Shown: positions 9,484-18,357, numbered from the stretch's first letter. The stretch: DNA of 64,000 bases from Apoda limacodes (GCA_946406115.1 OX291551.1:1922001-1986000), one strand, 5' to 3'. The notes: generated by a model not told the origin, from the letters alone. Numbers and translations: made by a program.

Positions 9484-10563
9484 ATGGACCCCCTATTAGA
9501 AATAAATCAGATTTACTATGATGTTTCTCATCCTGCTGGATATGGAGGTGTTAACAAACTCATCAACTCGTTAAAGGGAAAAATGACAGCAAAACAAGTG
9601 AAAAATTGGTTGCAAGAACAAGAAACTTACACATTACATAAACCTGTAAGAAATAGATTTCCTAGAAATAAGTACATTTTATCTAATTATAATGACTTGT
9701 GGCAGGTGGATTTAAGTGATATGCGCACTTATTCTGAATATAATGATGGTTTTAAATATATTCTGTGTGTTATTGATGTATTTAGTAAATATGCATTTGC
9801 TAGATGTTTAAAAAAAAATAACTCTATAACTATAAAAGAATGCTTTGAAAGTATATTTAATGAGTCAAAATCCTTACCTAACCACATTCAGTCAGATAAG
9901 GGAACTGAATTTGTTTCTAAGGATGTACAAAAATATATTAAAAGTAAAGGTATAAACTATTACACCACTAACAATCCTGATATAAAAGCTAGTATCGTGG
10001 AACGCTTTCAAAGAACATTAAAGACAAAAATGTGGCGGTATTTCACACATCATAACACATATAGATATGTTGATATTTTAAAAGATTTGATTTATTCTTA
10101 TAATCATAGCTATCATTCAAGTATAAAAATGTGTCCTAAAGATGTTAACTCAGAAAATATTATGACTGTTTGGAATAATTTATATGATAGAGATAAAGGG
10201 CAAAAGGTTATTCTAAACAGGTTTAAAGAAGGTGATTATGTTAGGATAACAAAACATAAACACATATTTCAAAAAGGATACGAGAGCAACTGGAGTGATG
10301 AAATATTTGTTATTACTTCAGTTATAAGAAGATCACCTTTGGTAGATTATACGTTAAAAGATCTTCAAAATGAACCCATTACAGGTACATTTTATGAAAA
10401 AGAATTACAAAAAGTAATATACAACCCCACTCTCCCACATAAAATAGATAAAATACTCCACACTCGTTATTTTGGAAATAGAAAGCAAGTACTAGTGAAG
10501 TGGAAAGGTTATCCAAACAAATTTAATACTTGGGTATCATTAAAAGATATAGAAAAAATATGA
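9484..10563 (+). CDS. INT: Maverick integrase (rve DDE) with C-terminal chromodomain
   Basis: A retroviral-type integrase of 359 residues that would insert the linear element and create the 6-bp duplication. The catalytic core shows LWQVDLSDMRTY (Asp76), IQSDKGTEF (Asp138) and KASIVERFQRTLKTKMWRYF (Glu173). The N-terminal region YYDVSHPAGYGGVNKL precedes the core. At the C-terminus (about residues 320-359) the motif VLVKWKGYPNKFNTWVSL is a chromodomain, expected to bind histone marks and steer insertion. The gene is intact. Its stop overlaps the next ATG as ATGA (10560-10563). Confidence 0.95.
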   Translation: MDPLLEINQIYYDVSHPAGYGGVNKLINSLKGKMTAKQVKNWLQEQETYTLHKPVRNRFPRNKYILSNYNDLWQVDLSDMRTYSEYNDGFKYILCVIDVFSKYAFARCLKKNNSITIKECFESIFNESKSLPNHIQSDKGTEFVSKDVQKYIKSKGINYYTTNNPDIKASIVERFQRTLKTKMWRYFTHHNTYRYVDILKDLIYSYNHSYHSSIKMCPKDVNSENIMTVWNNLYDRDKGQKVILNRFKEGDYVRITKHKHIFQKGYESNWSDEIFVITSVIRRSPLVDYTLKDLQNEPITGTFYEKELQKVIYNPTLPHKIDKILHTRYFGNRKQVLVKWKGYPNKFNTWVSLKDIEKI

Positions 10564-11321
10564 TTAAGGAAGATTTTTATTTAACTTTGCTCAGTAATAG
10601 TTCAATGGAATATTTTCCGAGTAATACCACTATAAATTTTTCAACAAAACTTCCAAAACCTATAAAATTAGAAGGACAGTGGTTTGTTGGAGTTGTAGAA
10701 TTTCAATACCCATGTAGTATGTTTACAGTTCAAGAGGGTGAAAATATAATGTATATTACTAAGAAAATGATAGTACCTTTGGATAAATCAATATCATCAG
10801 TTATTTATAAAAATCATATACCTGCAACCAATTATGATAATATTGATAACATTTTAAAAGCCTTAAACCTAAAAGAAAACTGTCGCTTTCATTATGATAA
10901 AGTTTCCCAGATGGTCTCTGTTCAAATTAACGATAAAAATATATCATCTTTAACGTTATCATCAAAGTTAAGTATTCAACTTGGCTTTGAACCAAAAACT
11001 AATTTAATAACAAAAAATGTTGGAAGATACCCACCCAATTTACATTTAGGATTACCTTCTCAATTATTTGTTTACTGTGATATAATTGATCCGCAAATAG
11101 TTGGAGATGTTATGACACCATTGTTAAGAATAATACCTTTAGACCCCGAGAAATATATCTATGGTGCTTATAACATGCATGTATTTTCACCACCCCACTA
11201 CTTACCAGTTATGCGAAGAGAATTTGATACAATTGAAATAGATATAAGAACAAACACTGGTAATAAAATACCATTTCAATTTGGGACCGCATATGTTAAA
11301 CTACACTTTAAGCGATTATAA
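10560..11321 (+). CDS. Maverick minor capsid (penton-like, single jelly-roll) protein
   Basis: A 253-residue protein starting at ATG 10560, overlapping the integrase stop by four bases. The N-terminal signature FYLTLLSNSSMEYFPSNTTI leads into NFSTKLPKPIKLEGQWFVGV, with VVEFQYP after it. This marks the minor capsid protein family of Polintons, predicted to form the single-jelly-roll penton at the capsid vertices. A C-terminal block YVKLHFKRL ends the protein, as in family members I recall. Product intact. Its TAA overlaps the next ATG (TAATG). Confidence 0.85.
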   Translation: MIKEDFYLTLLSNSSMEYFPSNTTINFSTKLPKPIKLEGQWFVGVVEFQYPCSMFTVQEGENIMYITKKMIVPLDKSISSVIYKNHIPATNYDNIDNILKALNLKENCRFHYDKVSQMVSVQINDKNISSLTLSSKLSIQLGFEPKTNLITKNVGRYPPNLHLGLPSQLFVYCDIIDPQIVGDVMTPLLRIIPLDPEKYIYGAYNMHVFSPPHYLPVMRREFDTIEIDIRTNTGNKIPFQFGTAYVKLHFKRL

Positions 11322-11767
11322 TGCATAATAACAGTATTTGTCCCTATGAGCAATATTATTCACACCAAGCAGGATCAGGAATTGGTGTAATTTATAAAGG
11401 TGTACCACATCAACGTGGTCATGGAATAGGAAGCTTTTTAGGAGGCCTGTTTCGATCAGTACTACCTTTATTATCAAGTGGGGCTAGAGTAATTGGTAAA
11501 GAGGCTCTTAATGCTGGAGTGGGATTATTAAGCGATATGATAAGCCAGAAACCAATGAATGAATCTGTGCAAACACGGTTAAAAGATGTAAGTAGTAATT
11601 TAAAACGAAGAGCAGATGATAAAATTGAAAGACTAATGAATGGATCAGGTTATATAACGAAACGTCAACGTCGGATTCATTCCATTCCGTCAACAGCTTT
11701 GAAAGAGTTGAGAACTAGAAAGTATAAAATTAATAGAAATACTAAAGATATATTTTCAAACAAATAA
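11321..11767 (+). CDS. Small glycine-rich virion protein, possibly adenovirus core/pVI-like (148 aa)
   Basis: Starts within the TAATG shared with the penton gene stop and ends in a TAATG shared with the major capsid gene. The core motif RGHGIGSFLGGLFRSVLPLL, followed by ARVIGKEALNAGVGLLSDMI, is an amphipathic glycine-rich segment found in Polinton and adenovirus-like minor virion proteins. The C-terminal half is strongly basic (TKRQRRIHSIPS and ELRTRKYKINRNTK). A DNA-condensing or membrane-active virion role is inferred from composition and from its position between the two capsid genes. Confidence 0.7.
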   Translation: MHNNSICPYEQYYSHQAGSGIGVIYKGVPHQRGHGIGSFLGGLFRSVLPLLSSGARVIGKEALNAGVGLLSDMISQKPMNESVQTRLKDVSSNLKRRADDKIERLMNGSGYITKRQRRIHSIPSTALKELRTRKYKINRNTKDIFSNK

Positions 11768-13077
11768 TGTCATTCTTACATAATCATTCATGTGAATGTA
11801 TAAAATCGGAATTGGATTTATTTGCTTTACCAACAACTCAGACAAGTATTGAAAATGGACAATGGATACACTACAAACCTATATCATCCCTTACAGACGA
11901 TGGACCAATTGAATTTCAAATTCCTGGTACGGGGGATGATTATATCGATTTGTCTCATACATTACTACATTTAAAAGTTAAAATTCGAAACCAAGATGGT
12001 ACCAACTTAGCTGCTGCTACAGTAGTAGCCCCAACTAATAACTGGTTACACTCACTGTTCAATCAACTCGATGTGTATTTAAATCAAAAACTAGTATCTC
12101 CACCAAACAACACTTATGCTTATAGGGCATTTATAGAAACTTTATTAAACTATGGTCCAGCAGCTAAACAATCTCATCTGACTTGTGGACTATGGTATGA
12201 AGACACAGCTGGAAAAATGAATTCACTAGATGATTCTAATGATGGATTTAAAAAAAGGAATCAATTTGTACGTGAGAGTAAAGAGGTAGAAATGGTAGGA
12301 CATTTGCATGGGGATTTGTTTAATCAAGAAAAGTTTCTGATAAATGGTGTTGAAATTAGTCTTAAACTAGTACAATCAAGAGAAAGTTTTAATCTTATGG
12401 CTGGTGCAGATGCTAAACTGAAAGTTACTTTTACTGACGCTACACTTATAGTTCGTAGAGCAAAAATTAGTCCAAGTGTATTATTAGCACATCAAAAAGT
12501 TTTAAGTGCAACGACCGCTAAGTATCCTATAACCAGAGCTGAAGTCAAAGTGCTCACAATACCTTCAGGAGTTCAGGGAAAAACGCTTAATAACATATTA
12601 ATTGGTCAAGTTCCAAAAAGGTGTATAATAGGTTTTGTAAACAATGCTGCTTTTAATGGAAGTTTTAACAGAAACCCTTTTAACTTTGAAAACTATGGAA
12701 TAAATACATTTAGTTTGTATATAGATGGCCAACAAATACCATCAAAAGCTTTACAACCAATGTTTCACAACAATATATTTACCACAGCTTACCATACACT
12801 ATTTTCCGGGTCAGGTATTCACTTTTTGAATGATGGTAATGCTATTTCTAGGGAACAATATGCAAATGGATATTGTTTGATGGCATTTGATTTAACTCCA
12901 GACTTATCAGCTAGTTCTACGTCTCATTGGAATCTTATTAGACATGGAAGCGTAAGACTTGAAGTTCGTTTTGAAGCAGCACTCATACAAACAATAAACT
13001 GTATAGTGTATGCTGAATTTGATAATGTTATTGAAATAGATAAAAATCGTAATGTTTCAGTAGATTACAGTAGCTAA
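11767..13077 (+). CDS. Maverick major capsid protein (double jelly-roll)
   Basis: A 436-residue protein of the Polinton major capsid family, predicted to fold as a double jelly-roll and form trimeric hexon-like capsomers. Recognisable segments are the N-terminal SELDLFALPTTQTSIENGQW, PIEFQIPGTGDDYIDLSHTL, NNWLHSLFNQLDVYLNQKLV with SPPNNTYAYRAFIETLLNYG after it, and a C-terminal WNLIRHGSVRLEVRFEAAL strand block. The length is normal for the family and the frame is intact. It begins with the TAATG overlap, so it is closely coupled to the preceding small gene. Confidence 0.92.
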   Translation: MSFLHNHSCECIKSELDLFALPTTQTSIENGQWIHYKPISSLTDDGPIEFQIPGTGDDYIDLSHTLLHLKVKIRNQDGTNLAAATVVAPTNNWLHSLFNQLDVYLNQKLVSPPNNTYAYRAFIETLLNYGPAAKQSHLTCGLWYEDTAGKMNSLDDSNDGFKKRNQFVRESKEVEMVGHLHGDLFNQEKFLINGVEISLKLVQSRESFNLMAGADAKLKVTFTDATLIVRRAKISPSVLLAHQKVLSATTAKYPITRAEVKVLTIPSGVQGKTLNNILIGQVPKRCIIGFVNNAAFNGSFNRNPFNFENYGINTFSLYIDGQQIPSKALQPMFHNNIFTTAYHTLFSGSGIHFLNDGNAISREQYANGYCLMAFDLTPDLSASSTSHWNLIRHGSVRLEVRFEAALIQTINCIVYAEFDNVIEIDKNRNVSVDYSS

Positions 13078-13146
13078 AATATAATAATTAGAACTCAATG
13101 AAAGGACTTATTATACTTTTGACATTCATAATATCAACATTTTGAA

Positions 13147-13599
13147 ATGAATACTTTAGATATTCAAAAATGTTTAAAGATAATTTCTCCGAAAATTAAA
13201 CTAAATGTATTTGCTGCAAATAGATTACCAGTACTCATGCACCTACCTGCTTTTCTCATTAGTAATTTAGATGTTGACAATCAACCTGGATCGCATTGGG
13301 TGGGAATACATATTAATAAAAATGGATTAGGTGAATACTTTGATTCTTATGGTCGTAAACCTAGTAGACATCATTTATATTTCTTAAATAAGAATACTAA
13401 GATATGGAGTTACAATAATAAAAGAGTTCAAAATGACTTTACAACTGTTTGTGGGGAATATTGTCTTGTTTATTTGTATTTTAAGTTTCATGGTAAATCA
13501 ATGATTGATTTTGTAAACCACTTTAGTAATAACACTCTATGTAATGATATTTTATTATATGATATGTTTAAAACAATTTTTGATAATAAAACTTTTTAA
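13147..13599 (+). CDS. PRO: Maverick adenain-like cysteine protease
   Basis: A 150-residue cysteine protease related to adenovirus maturation protease and Ulp1-type enzymes, expected to process virion precursors. The catalytic His50 is in PGSHWVGIH, the acidic residue Asp66 in EYFDSYGR, the oxyanion-hole Gln95 in KRVQND and the nucleophile Cys102 in VCGEYCLVYL. Length and motif spacing are as expected for a complete copy. It is the last forward gene, separated from the capsid gene by 69 bp, and ends just before AT-rich sequence with poly(A) signals. Confidence 0.92.
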   Translation: MNTLDIQKCLKIISPKIKLNVFAANRLPVLMHLPAFLISNLDVDNQPGSHWVGIHINKNGLGEYFDSYGRKPSRHHLYFLNKNTKIWSYNNKRVQNDFTTVCGEYCLVYLYFKFHGKSMIDFVNHFSNNTLCNDILLYDMFKTIFDNKTF

Positions 13600-13710
13600 A
13601 ATAAAAAAAATGTTTTTTTCTTATGTGTGTGTTTGTGTAATTAGTGGTTAAAAAACAAAAAAATATTTTTTATTTATATCATTTATTCATTCATTCACAA
13701 TAAAACTCAA
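13585..13710. terminator. Convergent poly(A) signal region
   Basis: AATAAA motifs on the plus strand at about 13585-13590, 13599-13605 and 13699-13704 would end the virion gene transcript. On the minus strand, AATAAA motifs between about 13660 and 13705 would serve the right TIR gene, which ends at 13789. The two transcription units therefore converge here. Confidence 0.5.
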
Positions 13711-13788
13711 ACATGATACAATTTGATTCAAAGTTGATTTCGAGTAATACTGAAGCTGGTTCTTATAAATTAATTTAGCTATTAGAGA

Positions 13789-14444
13789 TTACTTTTTAAA
13801 AAAGTATTTTTTACAGTTATTGGTTTCTGCTATTTGCTTCGTGATATCAAATATGATACCCTTCGTTTGCTCATATTTTTCATCTTTTGTATCCGTATAA
13901 TATTTGATCCTCACTTCTGAGTGTTTCCAATGTTCATCTACTGGTACTTTTTTCAATTTTATGAGGTCATACACCTCAATTTTTATCAAATGTGTAGCAT
14001 GAGCCCCATCATCATTATTAGTAGACAAGTATGTGACACCAGGGATACCATCTTTTGAAGATCTCGCCACTGTAGAGCTGAGTTTCTTTTTCTTCTGATT
14101 GGTCCCCTCAAAGAATGAGTCGATACTATTTCGACGAGACCGTTTGAGCTTTGTTGTTTCTAAGGCCTTCTCAGTTGATTGCTCATCATCCGATGTAGCG
14201 TAGTAGTAATGCTTGAACGTGTTTTCTTCCATTACGTTAAATGTTGAATTCTGTAATAAAATAAGCCTATGCTTTAAAAACATATTTGTATAATAATTTG
14301 AATCAAAAATTTGCCTAAAGTGAAAACCTAAACAAAATTGGTTTAAGTAATAGACATTCAAACAAACACATAGTTTTGAGGGTCTGTAATATATATAATA
14401 AATATAGATAAAGAATTATAAAGCAAAAAAACACATACCTCCAT
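13789..14444 (-). CDS. Unknown TIR-borne Maverick gene, right copy, two exons
   Basis: Mirror copy of the gene at 2736-3391, with an identical open frame at 13789-14361. The spliced model uses exon 1 at 14439-14444, an intron at 14251-14438 and exon 2 at 13789-14250. It points inward toward the protease gene. Function is unknown; the composition is described under the left copy. Two identical copies per element would double the dose of the product and keep it linked to both ends. Confidence 0.65.
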
Positions 14445-14540
14445 AGCTTTTTTTGAAGTAAATAGAACCAGCCTCAGTATCACACAGGATGAATTCAATC
14501 ACTTGATGATAAATTGTAACTCGAATACTCTCGACTATCC

Positions 14541-14551
14541 TATATATATAC
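14541..14551 (-). promoter_or_regulatory. TATA box, right TIR gene promoter
   Basis: Inverted-repeat counterpart of the TATATATATAG run at 2629-2641, placed the same distance upstream of the right TIR gene. Confidence 0.45.
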
Positions 14552-14785
14552 GATTTATCTTACAAGTACAAATATAATTAAAAAGGTATTAGGAATGTCA
14601 CCACAAACATCATTATCGCACTCACGACATTGTAATTAAATAAGAATAACTAATGAACGGAAAAATACGATAGACCCATTACGATAATGATATAAATACT
14701 TAACAAAACTACACAGAACCTACAGTGATGTCACGTGGTAGGTCTGGTCAAGCGTGAGTCGACGTATCCCAGACACAGGGGGTGG

Positions 14786-15084
14786 TTTTGAGAGTGGTCA
14801 AGCGCGAGTCGTGCGGGGGGCAGAAAAGTTTTTAGGCGAGGGGTTGAAGTTGGAGGGTAGTGCGCCAGAACCAACGATGTTTTGAGAGTGGTCAACCGCG
14901 AGTCACGCGGGGGCAGAAAAGTTTTTAGGCGAGGGGTTGGGGTTGGAGGGTAGTGTGCCAGAACCAACGATTTATTGAGAGTGGTCAAGCGCGAGTCGTA
15001 CAAAGCAGAAAAAAAGTTGGTGAGCTTTTTTTAGGCGAGGGGTTGAGGTTGGGGGGAAGTGCGCCAGAACCAACGAATCCCCTC
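14786..15084. repeat. Three tandem subterminal units (about 92 bp) in the right TIR
   Basis: Units begin near 14786, 14880 and 14971. Each contains GAGAGTGGTCAA(G/C)CGCGAGTC, a CAGAAAAGTTTTTAGGCGAG-like segment, the GGGGTTG block and GTGCGCCAGAACCAACGA. The left TIR has one unit (about 2296-2385). They lie where replication or integrase factors would bind. Confidence 0.85.
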
Positions 15085-15088
15085 TACT

Positions 15089-15403
15089 GATATATTTCTG
15101 TTGCCGCTATAACAACGAATACTAAAAAACAATAAAATTAATATTTTTAGGGGGCTCCCATACAACAAACGTGATTTTTTTTTTGCTCGATTTTGCTCGA
15201 TATTGATAACGGCATAAATAGACGCCTAAAATATTTACAAAATATTTAGTTATATAGTTACTTTAAAAATAAATAATTAAATTAAAATAAAACAAAAATT
15301 TAAGGGGGGCTCCGATACAACAAACGTGATTTTTTTTGCCGTTTTTATAGATAATGGTACGAAACCCTTCGTGCGCGAGTCCGACTCGCACTTGGCCGAT
15401 TTT
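15089..15403 (+). repeat. Right part of the interspersed repeat, after target-site duplication GATATA
   Basis: Starts with the right GATATA duplication (15089-15094) and continues the repeat interrupted at 2290: TATTTCTGTTGCCGCTATAAC, the GGGGGCTCCCATACAACAAA block and the palindromic core GTGCGCGAGTCCGACTCGCAC near 15371-15391. The GGGGCTCC(C/G)ATACAACAAACG block occurs twice (about 15151 and 15304), so this copy has an internal duplication. Other copies are at 40430-40690 and 61760-61995. Confidence 0.85.
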
Positions 15404-16550
15404 TTAGTATTTAATAAAACCTCCATTATTTTCAATCACAGCAAGCAAGCGCCGCCGCATAGATCCAACTATATTAGAACAGATATCTGTTCCTCTTATA
15501 TTATTCCAAATGTCTAATTAGTGAGCCTCTAATGACTCTGTAGTTCGTTCATTTCGCATGTCCCATCTTTGCACCATCAATCCCCATAGGTTTTCTGTGG
15601 GTTTTAAATCTGGTGATTTTGCAGGCCAAGGAATAACATTAATGTCCAGGTGTTAAGTAAACCAATCCTGCACTATATGCGCTCGATGCACAGGACAGTT
15701 ATCACGCATAAACTGTATTTGTGGCATATCAGCTAATGGATAAACACACCGCGCTGTTGGCAACATGATCTCGTCTAACACTTCCACATAATGCGAAGCT
15801 CAAGCGATCCCTGCTATCGAGATTAATTCACCAGGACCAGCCGCAGTCATGCACCCCCACATATTTAGTGATATCCGTCCAGATTCCATATTTGGAACAT
15901 CATTTTGTTCTGCATAACGGGTTCCATTTCCGCGCCACAAATGAAGCCTCCCGTTTTCAGATGATGCGAACGACTTCTCATCGGTGAATAATGTGTGCTC
16001 CCAGTCAAAATCTAAATACTCCCTTGCAAACAACAATCTTTTTGTTTATGGGTATTAGTTAAATATGGTTTTTTAGTTGGCTTTCTATGATGCAATCCTT
16101 CAGTATGTATAGCTCGACGAACTGCTTGTGTAGATGTATGAAACATGTGTCCAAACACAGCAGTCGGTATGAAACCATTGTTCTCTAATTGTTCCACCAT
16201 GGAGCTTCTTGATCGACCAGTCGCATCAATGTGCCGCGGGCGTCCACTTCGAGGTCGAGTTGATAAACTCCCCTCTCTTGGTTGCGCGAGACCAACGCTT
16301 TACGGTAATCCACTAAAAACCAAATAGCCAGATTAAAATAAACATTTTTCAAACTACTGAAATTATATTTTAATTTTTTTTTAAGAAAAATACTTACAAA
16401 AAAGTGTGGTATTAAAAAATTATGATATAACATTTACATCAAATAAATTACGGTAAAACCAGTCTCATTGCAAATTTGAGATATATTGTAACCCATATTA
16501 TATAGTTCTACAATACGCATCCTCTCTTGAATATTAATATTGGCCTGCAT
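15404..16550 (-). pseudogene. Tc1/mariner-type transposase, decayed
   Basis: Cut-and-paste transposase remnant. Starting at ATG 16548-16550, the N-terminal helix-turn-helix reads NINIQERMRIVELYNMGYNI. After a 148-bp interruption come RPRSGRPRHIDATGRSRSSM and RKPTKKPYLTN. Then the catalytic motifs LFTDEKSFASSENGRLHLWR, QFMRDNCPVHRA and IPWPAKSPDLKPTENLWG supply the Asp, Asp and Glu. The frame is broken by shifts near 16030 and 15810 and by in-frame stops near 15655 and 15520. It ends with NNGGFIKY and TAA at 15404-15406. Terminal inverted repeats were not identified. Confidence 0.85.
16309..16456. mobile_element. 148-bp insertion with 9-bp duplication inside the transposase
   Basis: TTACGGTAA occurs at 16300-16308 and again at 16448-16456, exactly where the transposase N-terminus (ETGFTV) is interrupted. 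The intervening AT-rich sequence has no coding signal. It looks like a small insertion with a 9-bp target-site duplication. A short intron is the alternative, because the minus strand offers a GTAATT donor-like site and a TTTTTAG acceptor-like site. Confidence 0.5.
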
Positions 16551-16576
16551 ATTATTTTTAGCAAAGAAATATTATA

Positions 16577-16652
16577 AGGTGAGATTCGAATTCACAACCA
16601 CTGAGTACACGTATTAAGATCTGATACGTCTATCCACTAGGCTACGGATACG
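16577..16652 (-). repeat. tRNA-derived SINE head or tRNA pseudogene
   Basis: The minus strand shows an A-box-like TAGCCTAGTGG (16634-16644) and a B-box-like GAATTCGAATC (about 16581-16591), spaced as in a tRNA gene. The expected acceptor-stem pairing is absent, so a working tRNA is unlikely. Confidence 0.5.
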
Positions 16653-17128
16653 ATAATTTTCTAATACTAATATTACTCAGTTTCTACAAGACATATTACT
16701 TTATTTCTTTAAGTGTGTGTGTGACTACGCATCGCTGCCATTCTATTTTGTTTTGAAATTCTATATGCAGTTCTGCAACTAACCGTACATGACGCAAGCT
16801 GTGGAACAAACTTAGAGAGGTAAAGTCTCTCCACAAACTTGGGGGTGGGGTCTTGGGCGACAACTTAAACTACATTTATTTTTACACACTCGTGTATTTT
16901 AAAGTATCGTGATGCAGTGAACGCGCAGACTTGTGTCTTGATTGAATCAAGTCAAACAAGTTTATTCATCAATACTAAGAGACATTTAATAAAATTTGAA
17001 AGTGTTCTTCAACAACTGGACTAACTTTACCAAAACCGATTTGATTCGTAGTACAGTTAAACCTATGTTACCTACCTAATTATGGTAGTGATTTGTCTAA
17101 TCATTGATGTTGTGTGTGTGTGTGTTAG
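16653..17128. other. Intergenic or intronic DNA with a small non-LTR fragment
   Basis: No gene seen. About 16915-16960 (GTGAACGCGCAGACTTGTGT) matches the minus-strand reverse-transcriptase fragment near 38094, so it is a short relic of that family. A TG microsatellite run precedes the acceptor of the host exon at 17129. Confidence 0.5.
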
Positions 17129-17961
17129 TTGTTATTGTGCGGCACGGGTGAGGTGTGCGTGTCGGACTGGGCGTCGCATTGCGCGGTGGGGGGCGCGGGG
17201 GGCGGGGGCGCATGGGTGGGACGGGAGCGCACGCTGCGGTGGTTCTGGACGGCGGTCGCAGCGTTCAGCAACGAAGAGCGGGCGCGGCTGCTGCAATTCA
17301 CGACGGGATGCTCGCAGCTGCCGCCCAACGGGTTCCAGGTACACCTTAAGAACCTACCATACCACCTACACCTACCATACCTTAAGAAACAGCAAAAGTC
17401 CCACGTTGAAAATCAAATATAGAATCTAGCTATAAAAGCTAGTATCTATGTATATAAAATGTGAAACGCGTTATTTATTGACTGATATACTGACTTGGTT
17501 GATCACATCATGATCGCTTTCTGTCAGTGAATAAACGCTGCTTCTGGTTTCTAGTCATCTAAAAGCATAATTTAATAATAGCCCAAACGCTGATTTTTGG
17601 AAATTTAATTTACGACACGTTTATAACGATAAGCACAAGTAGGCTCTTCTTGTTTTAGTTTTATAATAATTACCATCCACCCACGACATACGACACACTT
17701 CACTTGACCCCACCACGTGAAAAAAAATTACCTACATGTTTCTTCATATATGTATGTATCTATATATCCATAAATTCGATAACTTTTCAGGATTTGAACC
17801 CTCGTTTCCAAATAACGCCTTCGCCTATGTTCGGCGCTCTGCCGACGGCCCACACTTGTTTCAACCAGCTCTGCCTGCCCGAGTACGAGAGCTACGAGCG
17901 GCTGGTGCGTGCGTTACTTACCGCCATCACCGAGGGCAGCGAGGGGTTCGCCATGGTCTGA
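17129..17961 (+). CDS. AREL1: HECT E3 ubiquitin ligase, last two exons (AREL1-like)
   Basis: C-terminal end of a HECT-domain ubiquitin ligase, which accepts ubiquitin from an E2 on its active-site cysteine and passes it to substrates. Penultimate exon 17129-17338 encodes [29 protein letters not shown] and [17 protein letters not shown]. The last exon, 17791-17961, encodes [20 protein letters not shown] with the catalytic Cys in [15 protein letters not shown], and ends [13 protein letters not shown]. The exons join in phase 0 (CAG|GTACAC donor, AACTTTTCAG acceptor). The CGTG-V-VSD motif and C-terminal tail agree best with AREL1 (KIAA0317) among HECT enzymes I recall. Upstream exons should lie left of the Maverick or be missing; none was found in the window. 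A Gly/Ala-rich insert at about 17180-17215 is unusual. Confidence 0.8.
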
Positions 17962-18357
17962 GCACACAGCACAACACAGCGCTCAGCAGACAGCCGCAAT
18001 ACTGGGATCATCAGAGAAGAGGTTTAGCGTTATTACGTCACACAAGCATCTTCATTGATACACATACTTGTGCAGAGTTAAGAATTAGCTTGAGTTGTGT
18101 TCAACTAATTTTGGATTGTGCAGTGCTGTGATTGGCGATCGGTATGTCCTGACGAGTGATGTGACGGTCGGTACGTAGCGAGCGACGAGTACGGGTATTG
18201 TGACGGTCGTTTTCCGTCACCACTCGCTCAGACTGTTTATTGTAAACAGCTCTACCAGCAACACTACTGAATACGAACGTGGACGACGAAGGTGCCTCAC
18301 ATCACGAGATACGACTCTTTCTTGGTTTTAGATTGCGTATCTTTTCTCACTTTCTAC

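Larger units (their letters stand above)
2291..15088 (+). mobile_element. Maverick/Polinton DNA transposon, near-complete (12,798 bp)
   Basis: The element is bounded by inverted repeats that start AGTCGAGGGG on the left and, read inward, AGTAGAGGGG on the right. Both begin with the 5'-AG typical of Polintons, and the element is flanked by GATATA duplications. It carries the full hallmark set in one orientation: protein-primed type DNA polymerase B, FtsK/HerA-type packaging ATPase, retroviral-type integrase with chromodomain, single-jelly-roll minor capsid protein, double-jelly-roll major capsid protein and adenain-like cysteine protease. Three small genes and a TIR-borne gene complete it. All reading frames are open except for one in-frame stop in the polymerase. 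The inverted repeats are almost identical (the 190-codon open frame in each is the same), pointing to a recent insertion or to homogenisation during replication. Confidence 0.97.
13758..15088 (-). repeat. Maverick right terminal inverted repeat
   Basis: Reverse-complement partner of 2291-3422. It is about 200 bp longer because a roughly 92-bp subterminal unit is present three times instead of once. It contains the second, identical copy of the TIR gene. Confidence 0.92.

Noticed and set aside
16577..16652. Functional tRNA gene
   Set aside because: A- and B-box-like motifs are present, but the acceptor ends do not pair and the anticodon arm is not clear.
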